Below are positions 1-5,717 of a stretch of 5,717 nt of DNA, in pieces. The notes beneath the pieces are model-generated. The model saw only the letters and a list, made by a program, of their open reading frames with translations, was not told where the DNA came from and made no database searches. This stretch comes from Rhodoferax sp. (GTDB lineage: Bacteria; Pseudomonadota; Gammaproteobacteria; Burkholderiales; Burkholderiaceae_C): contig JALNWC010000201.1 of the NCBI GenBank assembly GCA_023231075.1, forward strand, positions 1-5,717, in the 5' to 3' direction. Positions within the stretch are counted from its first letter, which is position 1, and each line of letters begins with the position of its first letter. The position numbers and the translations under genes were made by a program.

Positions 1-963
1 GCGCTGACCGGCTGGAAAACGGCCGAGACCGCCGCGCACCCACGCATCTACACCATGCCGGCCTTTGCCCGGCTGTCCGATCAGGAGCTGGCTGAAATCC
101 TGAGTTTCGTGCGCGGCAGTTGGGGCAATAACGCCGAACCGGTTGCCGCCTCTCAGGTAGCCAAGATGCGTGCGCAACTCGATCCCAAGACCACGGATTC
201 GTCCAATTTTGAAACGCCGCGTCTGGCGGACATGCTCGCCAGCCCCACTGCCCTGCAGCTTGTCCGCGGCATGCGCCTGCATCTTGAGACCAAGGCCCTG
301 TTGCCGCAGAACGTCGGTAACGCCCTGAATTGCACCAGCTGTCACCTCAACGCCGGCACGGTGGCCGATGGTTCGCCATTTGTCGGCGTATCGGCCTTCT
401 TCCCCAGTTACGGCGCGCGCGCCGGACGGGTCATTACCATCGAAGACCGCATCAACGGCTGCTTTAGACGCTCCATGAACGGCAAACCGCTGCCTGCGGA
501 TTCGGCGGACATGAAAGCCATGGTGGCCTATTTCGACTGGATGAAAAAGGAAACCAAGCCGCAGGACAAGGTCGCCGGACGCGGCGTTGGCAAGGTGGAC
601 ATGGCGATCAAGCCCAACCTGGAAAATGGCAAGCAGGTGTACAGGGCGCAGTGCGCGGTATGCCACGGCAAGGACGGCGAAGGCTTGAAGCAGGCCGATG
701 GCAGCTTCATCTACCCGCCGCTTTGGGGCGATGATTCATTCAACATCGGCGCCGGCATGGCGCGGACCTATACCGCGGCGGCTTTTGTCAAGCGCAATAT
801 GCCGATCGGATTCCATGAGAAATTCCCGCTGGGACAAGGGGGGCTTTCGGATCAGGAGGCCGTTGATGTCGCGGAGTATTTTTCGCACCAGCCACGCCCG
901 GATTTCCCGGACAAGATGAAGGACTGGCCCAAGGATAAAAGGCCGGCGGATGCGCGTTACTGA
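1..963 (+). CDS. tsdA: Thiosulfate dehydrogenase/tetrathionate reductase, TsdA-type multiheme cytochrome c, probable TsdBA fusion (5' end cut off)
   Basis: This is a periplasmic c-type cytochrome expected to interconvert thiosulfate and tetrathionate (2 thiosulfate = tetrathionate + 2 electrons). The reading frame is open from the first base, so 320 C-terminal residues are visible and the N-terminus with its signal peptide is missing. Visible residues 1-45 are the end of a cytochrome c domain: Met19 in TMPAF is the likely axial heme ligand, followed by a closing helix ending in SWGN. The ATG at 55 encodes that Met and has no ribosome binding site, so it is not a start. The TsdA part follows: heme site CTSCH (111-115), RINGCFRRSMNGK with the likely cysteine heme ligand Cys154, heme site CAVCH (218-222), and Asn266-Met267 in KRNMP, where Met would ligate heme 2. 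The C-terminus DWPKDKRPADARY also looks typical of TsdA-like proteins. A cytochrome domain in front of TsdA matches the TsdBA fusion known from Marichromatium purpuratum. TsdA assignment is strong; the TsdB identity of the N-terminal part is inferred from about 45 residues. It could instead be another triheme cytochrome related to TsdA. Confidence 0.83.
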   Translation, partial: ALTGWKTAETAAHPRIYTMPAFARLSDQELAEILSFVRGSWGNNAEPVAASQVAKMRAQLDPKTTDSSNFETPRLADMLASPTALQLVRGMRLHLETKALLPQNVGNALNCTSCHLNAGTVADGSPFVGVSAFFPSYGARAGRVITIEDRINGCFRRSMNGKPLPADSADMKAMVAYFDWMKKETKPQDKVAGRGVGKVDMAIKPNLENGKQVYRAQCAVCHGKDGEGLKQADGSFIYPPLWGDDSFNIGAGMARTYTAAAFVKRNMPIGFHEKFPLGQGGLSDQEAVDVAEYFSHQPRPDFPDKMKDWPKDKRPADARY

Positions 964-1380
964 GAAATGGTGCGGCGCCAGTCCGATGGTGGATAAATTT
1001 TCTTCTATATCCAACCCAACATTGAGGGGTCGCCTGTTGCTAGGCGGTTCTGACGGTTGTCTTTTGGATGGCCAGTTTGATCCACATTTCGGCCAATCCC
1101 ATAGCCTTTGCACATTGATACCGGCTCGGTCATCGGCTTCGCTCCATTGCTGGACTTTCAACCTGAACATCGTCTTGCGAGCACCTTGACAGACTTCTTA
1201 AAACCTGTTTCCGGGTATTGGTGAATGCCCGCTTGCTGGCAGTCCACCGTATTGCCTGTGAAAAGCCGTTCGTGAACTTCGTGTCAGTCCCAATTGCCGT
1301 CACCGGCGAAATCGAGGACCAGTCTTTCACAGGCGTCGCCCGAAAACCGAACCAGTCACACAGATCACGAGTTCATCATC

Positions 1381-1512
1381 CTTAAGATGAATATGCGTTA
1401 ACAGAAAGCAGAAAGTGATCTGGCGATAAGAACTTTTCCCTAGGGTCATGCCCCTTTCTTCTAATTTCCAACGTTGAGCGCAAGGCTTATTCTTGCCCCG
1501 TCATCAAAAAAC
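1381..1512 (+). promoter_or_regulatory. Probable promoter/leader region of the ttrBCA operon
   Basis: This is the AT-richest part of the spacer and directly precedes the ttrB ribosome binding site, so it is the natural place for the operon promoter. It contains three perfect short palindromes: CTTAAG (1381-1386), GTTAAC (1397-1402) and CCCTAGGG (1438-1445). I could not find a well-spaced -35/-10 pair, a sigma-54 site or an FNR box (TTGAT-N4-ATCAA). The assignment rests on position and composition only. In Salmonella the ttr operon is controlled by the TtrRS two-component system and by FNR; neither regulator gene is visible here. Confidence 0.35.
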
Positions 1513-1516
1513 GGAG
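1513..1516 (+). promoter_or_regulatory. Ribosome binding site that fixes the ttrB start at 1523
   Basis: GGAG lies six bases before the ATG at 1523. An in-frame TTG at 1493 would add ten residues (beginning MPRHQKTELC) ahead of the Tat signal but has no purine-rich sequence at a suitable distance upstream, so 1523 is preferred. Confidence 0.75.
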
Positions 1517-1522
1517 CTTTGC

Positions 1523-2248
1523 ATGAGCGCTCATCCTGATCTTTCCCGACGCGCCTTCTTCGCGGTCTTGCCGGCAGTCACCGCGGGTCTGGCCGTTCCG
1601 GCCATGGCCGCAGAAGCATCCGGCCCGCACTGGTCGATGCTGGTCGATACCCGGCGCTGCATTGCCTGCCAGGCCTGCACCATGGCTTGTTCCATGGAAA
1701 ACGCGTCCCCCGAGGGGCAATTCCGCACGGTGGTGGCGACCTACGCGGTGACTGACCAAGGCGGCAAAACCGGCCTCTCCGTGCTGCCGCGTCTGTGCAA
1801 CCACTGCGAACAGCCGCCCTGCATTCCCGTTTGCCCGGTCGGCGCCACCTTCAAACGCGAGGACGGCATCGTGCTGGTGGATGGCGACCGTTGCGTCGGT
1901 TGCGCCTACTGCGTCCAGGCCTGTCCGTACGACGCGCGCTTTATCAATCACGATACCGGCAAGGCCGACAAGTGCACTTTCTGCAGCCACCGGCTCGAAG
2001 CCGGGCTGCTGCCCGCTTGCGTCGAAACCTGTGTCGGCGGCGCACGCATTTTCGGCGACATCAATGATCCGGACAGCGACATCAGCCAGCGGCTGAAAGC
2101 GGCTGAGGGACACATTCAGGTGCTCAAACCCGAAGCCAAAACGTCACCCCGGGTGTTCTACATCGGCCTTGACGAACACCTGAAGGGCCGTGTCGATGGC
2201 GCTTCTGCCGCCGACATGATGTGGCGCCCCGACCAACAAGGAGGATGA
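1523..2248 (+). CDS. ttrB: Tetrathionate reductase subunit B, four [4Fe-4S] ferredoxin-type electron-transfer protein
   Basis: The 241-residue protein carries electrons from the membrane subunit TtrC to the catalytic subunit TtrA on the periplasmic side. A twin-arginine signal opens the protein (LSRRAFFAVL, residues 7-16), followed by a hydrophobic stretch and a likely cleavage site around AMA-AEA near residue 29. Sixteen cysteines form the four binding groups of the NrfC/DmsB/TtrB family: Cys46-49-52-56, Cys92-95-100-104, Cys124-127-130-134 and Cys151-154-166-170. All are present, so four [4Fe-4S] clusters are expected. The segment PACVETCVGGARIFGD around the last group is characteristic of this family. 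The gene is first in an operon with ttrC and ttrA, and its stop codon lies only two bases from the ttrC ATG. A Tat signal on the iron-sulfur subunit agrees with known TtrB proteins. Iron-sulfur subunits of other molybdoenzymes look similar, so the specific name rests mainly on the operon partners and gene order. Confidence 0.9.
   Translation: MSAHPDLSRRAFFAVLPAVTAGLAVPAMAAEASGPHWSMLVDTRRCIACQACTMACSMENASPEGQFRTVVATYAVTDQGGKTGLSVLPRLCNHCEQPPCIPVCPVGATFKREDGIVLVDGDRCVGCAYCVQACPYDARFINHDTGKADKCTFCSHRLEAGLLPACVETCVGGARIFGDINDPDSDISQRLKAAEGHIQVLKPEAKTSPRVFYIGLDEHLKGRVDGASAADMMWRPDQQGG
2238..2244 (+). promoter_or_regulatory. Strong ribosome binding site of ttrC, inside the end of ttrB
   Basis: AAGGAGG, a near-perfect Shine-Dalgarno sequence, ends six bases before the ATG at 2251. 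Another ATG at 2245 overlaps the ttrB stop as ATGA but directly abuts the site with no spacer, and an upstream in-frame GTG at 2221 has no such site. The start at 2251 is therefore the best choice. The site lies in the last codons of ttrB, which points to translational coupling. Confidence 0.85.
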
Positions 2249-2250
2249 AC

Positions 2251-3321
2251 ATGAACACGACGGTTGAAGTGCTGGGTTTTGCGCGGGAACCGGCCTGGTT
2301 GCCCTGGGCCGTGACCTATTTCTTTCTGATCGGCATTTCCACAAGTGCCTTCTTCTTGTCCTTGCCAGGGCTTGCCTGGCGCCATCCCGACTGGCGCAGT
2401 GTCTCCCGGCGGGCGCTGCTGGTGGCGCTGGTCTGCGGTTTGGCCGGCCCGGTGGCCCTGCTGGCCGACCTGCACCAGCCAGGACGATTCCTCAATTTTT
2501 ACCTGCACCCGAATGTGGGTTCGTGGATGGCCTGGGGCGCCTTCTTCATTCCCATTTATATGTTCGGCCTGTTCCTCTACGCCTGGCTCTGCCTGCGTCC
2601 GCAACTGGCGGCATTGGCCAAAAACGGTGATAAATTTTCAGGGCTTTACCGCGCGCTGGCCTACGGTGGCCATGACAACCCGGGCGCCATCAAGGCGGCG
2701 GCGCTCGTCGGCAGCATAGGCGCCGCGCTGATCCTGCTCTATACCGGCATGGAAGTGATGGTGGTGCAGGCCCGCGCACTGTGGCACAGCCCGGTGCTGC
2801 CGCTGCTCTTTCTTGTCACGGCGCTGAGCGGTGGCTTGGGCATGACCGGCCTGTTCGAAGCTGTGAGCGGCAACAAGGAGGCTGCGCCTTTGCTCAATCG
2901 CTGGCTGGTGCGCAGCCAGTGGGCAACCCTGCTGCTGCTGGTCGTCTGGGGGCTGCTTGGCGCATCCGGCCTGTCGAGTGCAGCGGCCCAGGCGCTGGCC
3001 GCGATGCAGGGCGAGTTCAGCTGGTGGGTCACAGGTGCCTGGCTGATGGGCAGCACCCTGCTGACGCTGTGGCTCGCCAGCTCCCGGCGTCATACGCTGG
3101 TCCTGCCGGCGCTGTTCGCCCTGCAGGGTGCCTGGCTGGTGCGCTGGATCGTCCTGATGGTCAGCCAGAGCCTGCCCAAGATGGGCGCGACCACCCCTCG
3201 CTATTTCCTGACCCTGACGCCCGATGGCCTGCTTGGCATCGTCGGCATGGTCGGTTTGTGTCTCACCATTTACATTGTTCTGACCAGTCTCATCCCTTGG
3301 GATGATCGGGCGGAAGTCTGA
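2251..3321 (+). CDS. ttrC: Tetrathionate reductase subunit C, NrfD-type membrane quinol dehydrogenase
   Basis: This integral membrane protein of 356 residues should oxidise quinol and anchor the TtrAB pair to the outer face of the cytoplasmic membrane. About nine hydrophobic helices can be read, near residues 20-42, 54-74, 90-115, 149-171, 181-203, 221-242, 257-276, 282-304 and 325-348, matching the nine helices reported for Salmonella TtrC. The loop DLHQPGRFLNF (73-83) is the NrfD/PsrC family signature with its acidic residue and Arg near the quinone side, and PRYFLTLTPDG (316-326) lies before the last helix. There are no heme-binding CxxCH motifs and no cleavable signal. Its start follows the ttrB stop by two bases, and its stop overlaps the ttrA ribosome binding site. 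NrfD-type subunits also serve polysulfide, nitrite and arsenate enzymes, so the tetrathionate role comes from the ttrB-ttrC-ttrA context. Confidence 0.9.
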   Translation: MNTTVEVLGFAREPAWLPWAVTYFFLIGISTSAFFLSLPGLAWRHPDWRSVSRRALLVALVCGLAGPVALLADLHQPGRFLNFYLHPNVGSWMAWGAFFIPIYMFGLFLYAWLCLRPQLAALAKNGDKFSGLYRALAYGGHDNPGAIKAAALVGSIGAALILLYTGMEVMVVQARALWHSPVLPLLFLVTALSGGLGMTGLFEAVSGNKEAAPLLNRWLVRSQWATLLLLVVWGLLGASGLSSAAAQALAAMQGEFSWWVTGAWLMGSTLLTLWLASSRRHTLVLPALFALQGAWLVRWIVLMVSQSLPKMGATTPRYFLTLTPDGLLGIVGMVGLCLTIYIVLTSLIPWDDRAEV

Positions 3322-3325
3322 GGAG
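3321..3325 (+). promoter_or_regulatory. Ribosome binding site of ttrA overlapping the ttrC stop
   Basis: AGGAG begins on the last base of the ttrC TGA stop (TGAGGAG, 3319-3325) and is seven bases before the ttrA ATG. The arrangement suggests that translation of ttrA is coupled to ttrC. Confidence 0.75.
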
Positions 3326-3332
3326 TTCGATC

Positions 3333-5717
3333 ATGAAAATCAGCAAGCGTCGTCAAGTTCTCGCACTCGGTGGCCTGGCCGCCTTTGCCGTTGGCTATTC
3401 CGAAACCGCGGGTCGCGTGGTCGGCAAGCTGCTCGGCAAGGATGCCCCCAAACACAAAACAGCGGGGGATGCCCCGGCACCCGAGTTCCGCGTGGATCGC
3501 CAGGGGCAGTTGGAGGTCAATCCCAACCAGCAAGTCAGCTACACGACCTGTCTGGGGTGCACCACGATGTGCGGCGTGCGCGTGCGCATCGACCGCGCCT
3601 CAGGCAAGGTCTTGCGGGTCGCAGGCAACCCCTACAGCCCGCTGTCCACCGATCCGCACTTGCCGATGAAAGCCAGCGTGCGCGAGAGCTTCATTGCCAT
3701 CTCCGCCCACAATGGCAAGGGGCTGGCGGGGCGCTCCACCGCCTGCGGACGCGGCAACGCGGTGGCGCGGCAGATCGACTCGCCGTATCGCGTCCTGACG
3801 CCGCTCAAGCGCGTCGGTTCGCGCAACAGCGGTCAATGGGAGCCGATTGCCTTTGATCAACTGGTCAAGGAGCTGGTCGAGGGCGGTAATCTGTTTGGCG
3901 AAGGACATGTCGACGGACTGGCTGCCCTGCGCGATCTGAAAACGCCCATTGACAGCGCCCAGCCGGCGCTCGGACCCCGGGTCAACCAGGTGGCGGTACT
4001 GTCCAGCGTCAACGATGGCCGTGAGAGCTTTGCCCGCCGCTTTTTTCAGCAGTCGTATGGCACCCTCAACTTTGTCGGCCATGGTTCTTACTGTAGCGGT
4101 TCCTACCGTTCGGGTTCGGGCGCATTGTTCGGCGACATGAAGGCCATGCCGCATTGCAAGCCGGATTTCTCCAATGCCGAGTTTGTGCTCTTTGTCGGCA
4201 CGGCACCCGGGCAGGCCGGCAACCCGTTCAAGCGCCAGGGCACCCTGGTCGCCAAAGCGCGCACCGAGGGCAAGTTGTCTTATGTGGTGGTCGATCCGGT
4301 GCTGACGCACGCCGACAACCGCGCCAGCGGCGATCGGGGTCGCTGGCTGCCGATCCGCCCTGGTACCGACGGTGCGATGGCCATGGCCATCATCCGCTGG
4401 CTGTTCGAGAACGAACGCATCGACAGCCGTTTCCTGAGTTTTCCGAACGCCGAACTGGCCAAGGCAAATGGCGAACCCTCGTTCTCCAACGCGACCCACT
4501 TGGTCGTCGTGGAGCCGAAACATCCGCGTGAGCGGCGCTTCCTGCGCGCCTCCGACCTGGGCGTCGAGATGCCTGAAGAACAGCGCTACAAAGAAGGCGA
4601 TGCCTTCGTTTGTCTGGATGATGCGGGCCAGCCGGTCTTCAGTGACCAGGCCAAGGGTCCGGCCCCCTTGTTCGTCGACACCGTGTTGACGGTTGGTGGC
4701 CAGGATGTCCGGGTCAAGTCCTCGCTGCAGCTGCTGCGTGAAGAAGCCATGCGCCTGGAGCTTGACGCCTATGCCCAGGCCTGTGGCATCCCGGCCGAAA
4801 CCCTGGCGGCGCTGGCCAAGGAGCTGGCCTCGCATGGCAAGCGCGCTTCGGTCATTGCCCACGGCGGCATGATGAGCGGCAGCGGTTTTTACAACGCCTA
4901 TGCGCTGATGAGCATCAATGCGCTGCTGGGCAACATCAACTGGAAGGGCGGTTTCGTCGCCAATGGCGGCGGCTTCAAGGACAGCGGCGCGGGGCCGCGC
5001 TACAACCTGGCTACTTTTGCCGGCATGGTCAAGCCTTCAGGAACGCCGCTGGGGCGCAATGTGCCCTATGAAAAAACCGCCGAGTTTGCCGCCAGGAAAG
5101 CCGACAACAAACCCTATCCGGCGACAGCGCCGTGGTTCCCCAATGCACCCGGACTTACCACCGAACTGTTGCCGGGCGGCATCAGCGGCTACCCTTATGC
5201 GCTGAAGGCGCTGGTGCTCTGGTCATCCAATCCGATGTATGGCGTGACCGGCCTGCGCAACAAGATTGCCAAGGACCTGGCGGACCCGAAGAAGCTGCCT
5301 CTGATTCTCTCGATCGACCCCTTCATCAACGAGAGCAATGCCTATGCCGACTACATCATTCCGGATTCGCTGATGTACGAAAGCTGGGGCTGGGTGGCGG
5401 CCTGGAACGGTGTGCCTACCAAGGCCATGGGCGCCCGCTGGCCGGTCATCGAGCCCAAGGCGGCGAAGACGCCCGAGGGCCGTGCCATCGGCATGGAAAC
5501 CTTTTTCATCGCGCTGGCCAAGGCCATGCGGCTGCCCGGCTTTGGTGAGGGGGCCCTCAGCGATCCGGACGGCAATACCTATGCCCTGAACGGACCCGAG
5601 GACTGGTACCTGCGCGGTGGCGCCAATATTGCCTGGCTGGGCAAGGAGCCGGTGGCCGATGCGACCGAAGAAGACATTCGCCTCAGTGGCGTCGAACGCA
5701 TCCGCCCGTTGCTGGAA
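3333..5717 (+). CDS. ttrA: Tetrathionate reductase catalytic subunit A, molybdopterin oxidoreductase (3' end cut off)
   Basis: This is the catalytic subunit that would reduce tetrathionate to thiosulfate in the periplasm using a bis-molybdopterin cofactor and one [4Fe-4S] cluster. The frame runs open for 795 codons to the window edge with no stop; TtrA proteins are about 1,000 residues, so about 200 or more residues of the C-terminal cofactor-binding domain lie outside. The N-terminus SKRRQVLALGG (4-14) is a twin-arginine signal, slightly off consensus. The iron-sulfur motif is Cys73-x2-Cys76-x3-Cys80 with the fourth ligand at Cys138 in STACGRGN. Cys254 in GHGSYCSGSYRSGSG is the likely molybdenum ligand, as expected for the TtrA/ArrA branch of the DMSO reductase family. 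Later cofactor-domain motifs include LVLWSSNPMYG (627-637) and IDPFINESNAYADYIIP (661-677). The position after ttrB and ttrC supports the name. The nearest alternatives are the respiratory arsenate reductase (ArrA) and selenate reductase (SrrA) relatives, which are less likely given the TtrC type and gene order. No frameshift is seen. Confidence 0.9.
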   Translation, partial: MKISKRRQVLALGGLAAFAVGYSETAGRVVGKLLGKDAPKHKTAGDAPAPEFRVDRQGQLEVNPNQQVSYTTCLGCTTMCGVRVRIDRASGKVLRVAGNPYSPLSTDPHLPMKASVRESFIAISAHNGKGLAGRSTACGRGNAVARQIDSPYRVLTPLKRVGSRNSGQWEPIAFDQLVKELVEGGNLFGEGHVDGLAALRDLKTPIDSAQPALGPRVNQVAVLSSVNDGRESFARRFFQQSYGTLNFVGHGSYCSGSYRSGSGALFGDMKAMPHCKPDFSNAEFVLFVGTAPGQAGNPFKRQGTLVAKARTEGKLSYVVVDPVLTHADNRASGDRGRWLPIRPGTDGAMAMAIIRWLFENERIDSRFLSFPNAELAKANGEPSFSNATHLVVVEPKHPRERRFLRASDLGVEMPEEQRYKEGDAFVCLDDAGQPVFSDQAKGPAPLFVDTVLTVGGQDVRVKSSLQLLREEAMRLELDAYAQACGIPAETLAALAKELASHGKRASVIAHGGMMSGSGFYNAYALMSINALLGNINWKGGFVANGGGFKDSGAGPRYNLATFAGMVKPSGTPLGRNVPYEKTAEFAARKADNKPYPATAPWFPNAPGLTTELLPGGISGYPYALKALVLWSSNPMYGVTGLRNKIAKDLADPKKLPLILSIDPFINESNAYADYIIPDSLMYESWGWVAAWNGVPTKAMGARWPVIEPKAAKTPEGRAIGMETFFIALAKAMRLPGFGEGALSDPDGNTYALNGPEDWYLRGGANIAWLGKEPVADATEEDIRLSGVERIRPLLE

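Larger units (their letters stand above)
964..1522. other. Long low-GC intergenic spacer without a convincing gene
   Basis: About 560 bases separate the cytochrome gene from ttrB. By hand count 1021-1500 is about 51% GC, clearly below the flanking genes, and 1381-1440 is only about 38%. Every open frame here is short, lacks a good ribosome binding site and matches no family I recognise. One minus-strand frame (1355 down to 1005) is interrupted by only two stops, at 1284-1286 and 1158-1160, and might be a decayed reading frame, though this is weak. The spacer length suggests that the cytochrome gene and ttrBCA are transcribed separately. I see no tRNA, no clear rho-independent terminator and no inverted repeats of insertion-sequence type. 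Confidence 0.6.

Noticed and set aside
55..57. ATG at 55 as the start of the cytochrome gene
   Set aside because: The preceding codons are open and encode matching cytochrome c sequence, this Met is the probable heme ligand in TMPAF, and there is no ribosome binding site upstream.
1029..1048. Hairpin CGCCT-GTTGCT-AGGCG as a terminator for the cytochrome gene
   Set aside because: The stem has only five Watson-Crick pairs plus two wobbles, and the nearest T-run (CTTTT) starts about 13 bases later, so it does not look like a rho-independent terminator.
736..1170. Minus-strand frame of 144 codons spanning the end of the cytochrome gene and part of the spacer
   Set aside because: Half of it is antisense to conserved TsdA sequence, and the rest shows no domain, no credible ribosome binding site and no family resemblance.
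1186..1221. Perfect -35 hexamer TTGACA as a promoter
   Set aside because: No acceptable -10 hexamer follows at 16-18 bases; the nearest TATTGG is 24 bases away. It is also over 300 bases from ttrB.
1236..1256. TGGCAG followed by TTGCC as a sigma-54 promoter
   Set aside because: The gap between the two elements is about four bases too long for a -24/-12 promoter.
992..2639. Shared 11-base string GATAAATTTTC at 992-1002 and 2629-2639
   Set aside because: One copy lies in the coding sequence of ttrC and only two copies exist; with no further flanking similarity it is most likely chance.
3600..4862. Long minus-strand open frame of 420 codons opposite ttrA
   Set aside because: It lies wholly antisense to a well-supported molybdoenzyme gene with intact motifs. 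Its translation is rich in Arg, Gly, His and Gln with no recognisable domain, as expected for a shadow frame in GC-rich DNA.

Overview
The window is GC-rich (genes roughly 60-65% GC by eye) and carries two adjacent sets of genes for tetrathionate/thiosulfate redox chemistry, all on the + strand. Gene content, codon use and the strong Shine-Dalgarno sites suggest a respiratory proteobacterium. A betaproteobacterium with anaerobic or sulfur-oxidising metabolism is my best guess, but no marker gene in the window proves the lineage.

Region 1 (1-963) is the 3' part of a multiheme c-type cytochrome cut by the left edge. Its last ~230 codons look like thiosulfate dehydrogenase/tetrathionate reductase TsdA: two CxxCH heme sites, the family's unusual cysteine heme ligand, and an Asn-Met pair at the second heme. 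The codons before that are the end of another cytochrome c domain in the same reading frame, so the whole protein is probably a TsdB-TsdA fusion.

Region 2 (964-1522) is a spacer of about 560 bases with distinctly lower GC (about 51% by hand count over 1021-1500) and no convincing gene. Its AT-richest part, 1381-1440, lies just upstream of the next operon and probably holds the promoter.

Region 3 (1523-5717) is a tightly packed operon in the order ttrB-ttrC-ttrA, the same order as the Salmonella tetrathionate reductase genes. TtrB is a four-cluster iron-sulfur protein with a Tat signal. TtrC is a nine-helix NrfD-type membrane quinol dehydrogenase. TtrA is the Tat-exported molybdopterin catalytic subunit, cut off at the right edge after 795 residues. 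Electrons would pass from quinol to TtrC, then TtrB, then TtrA and finally tetrathionate on the outer face of the cytoplasmic membrane, releasing two thiosulfates.

The most interesting point is the pairing. A cytochrome-linked TsdA-type enzyme and a quinol-linked Ttr complex, unrelated in structure but acting on the same tetrathionate/thiosulfate couple, lie side by side. The systems are known individually. I see no wholly undescribed system here, and no RNA gene, CRISPR array or intact mobile element.
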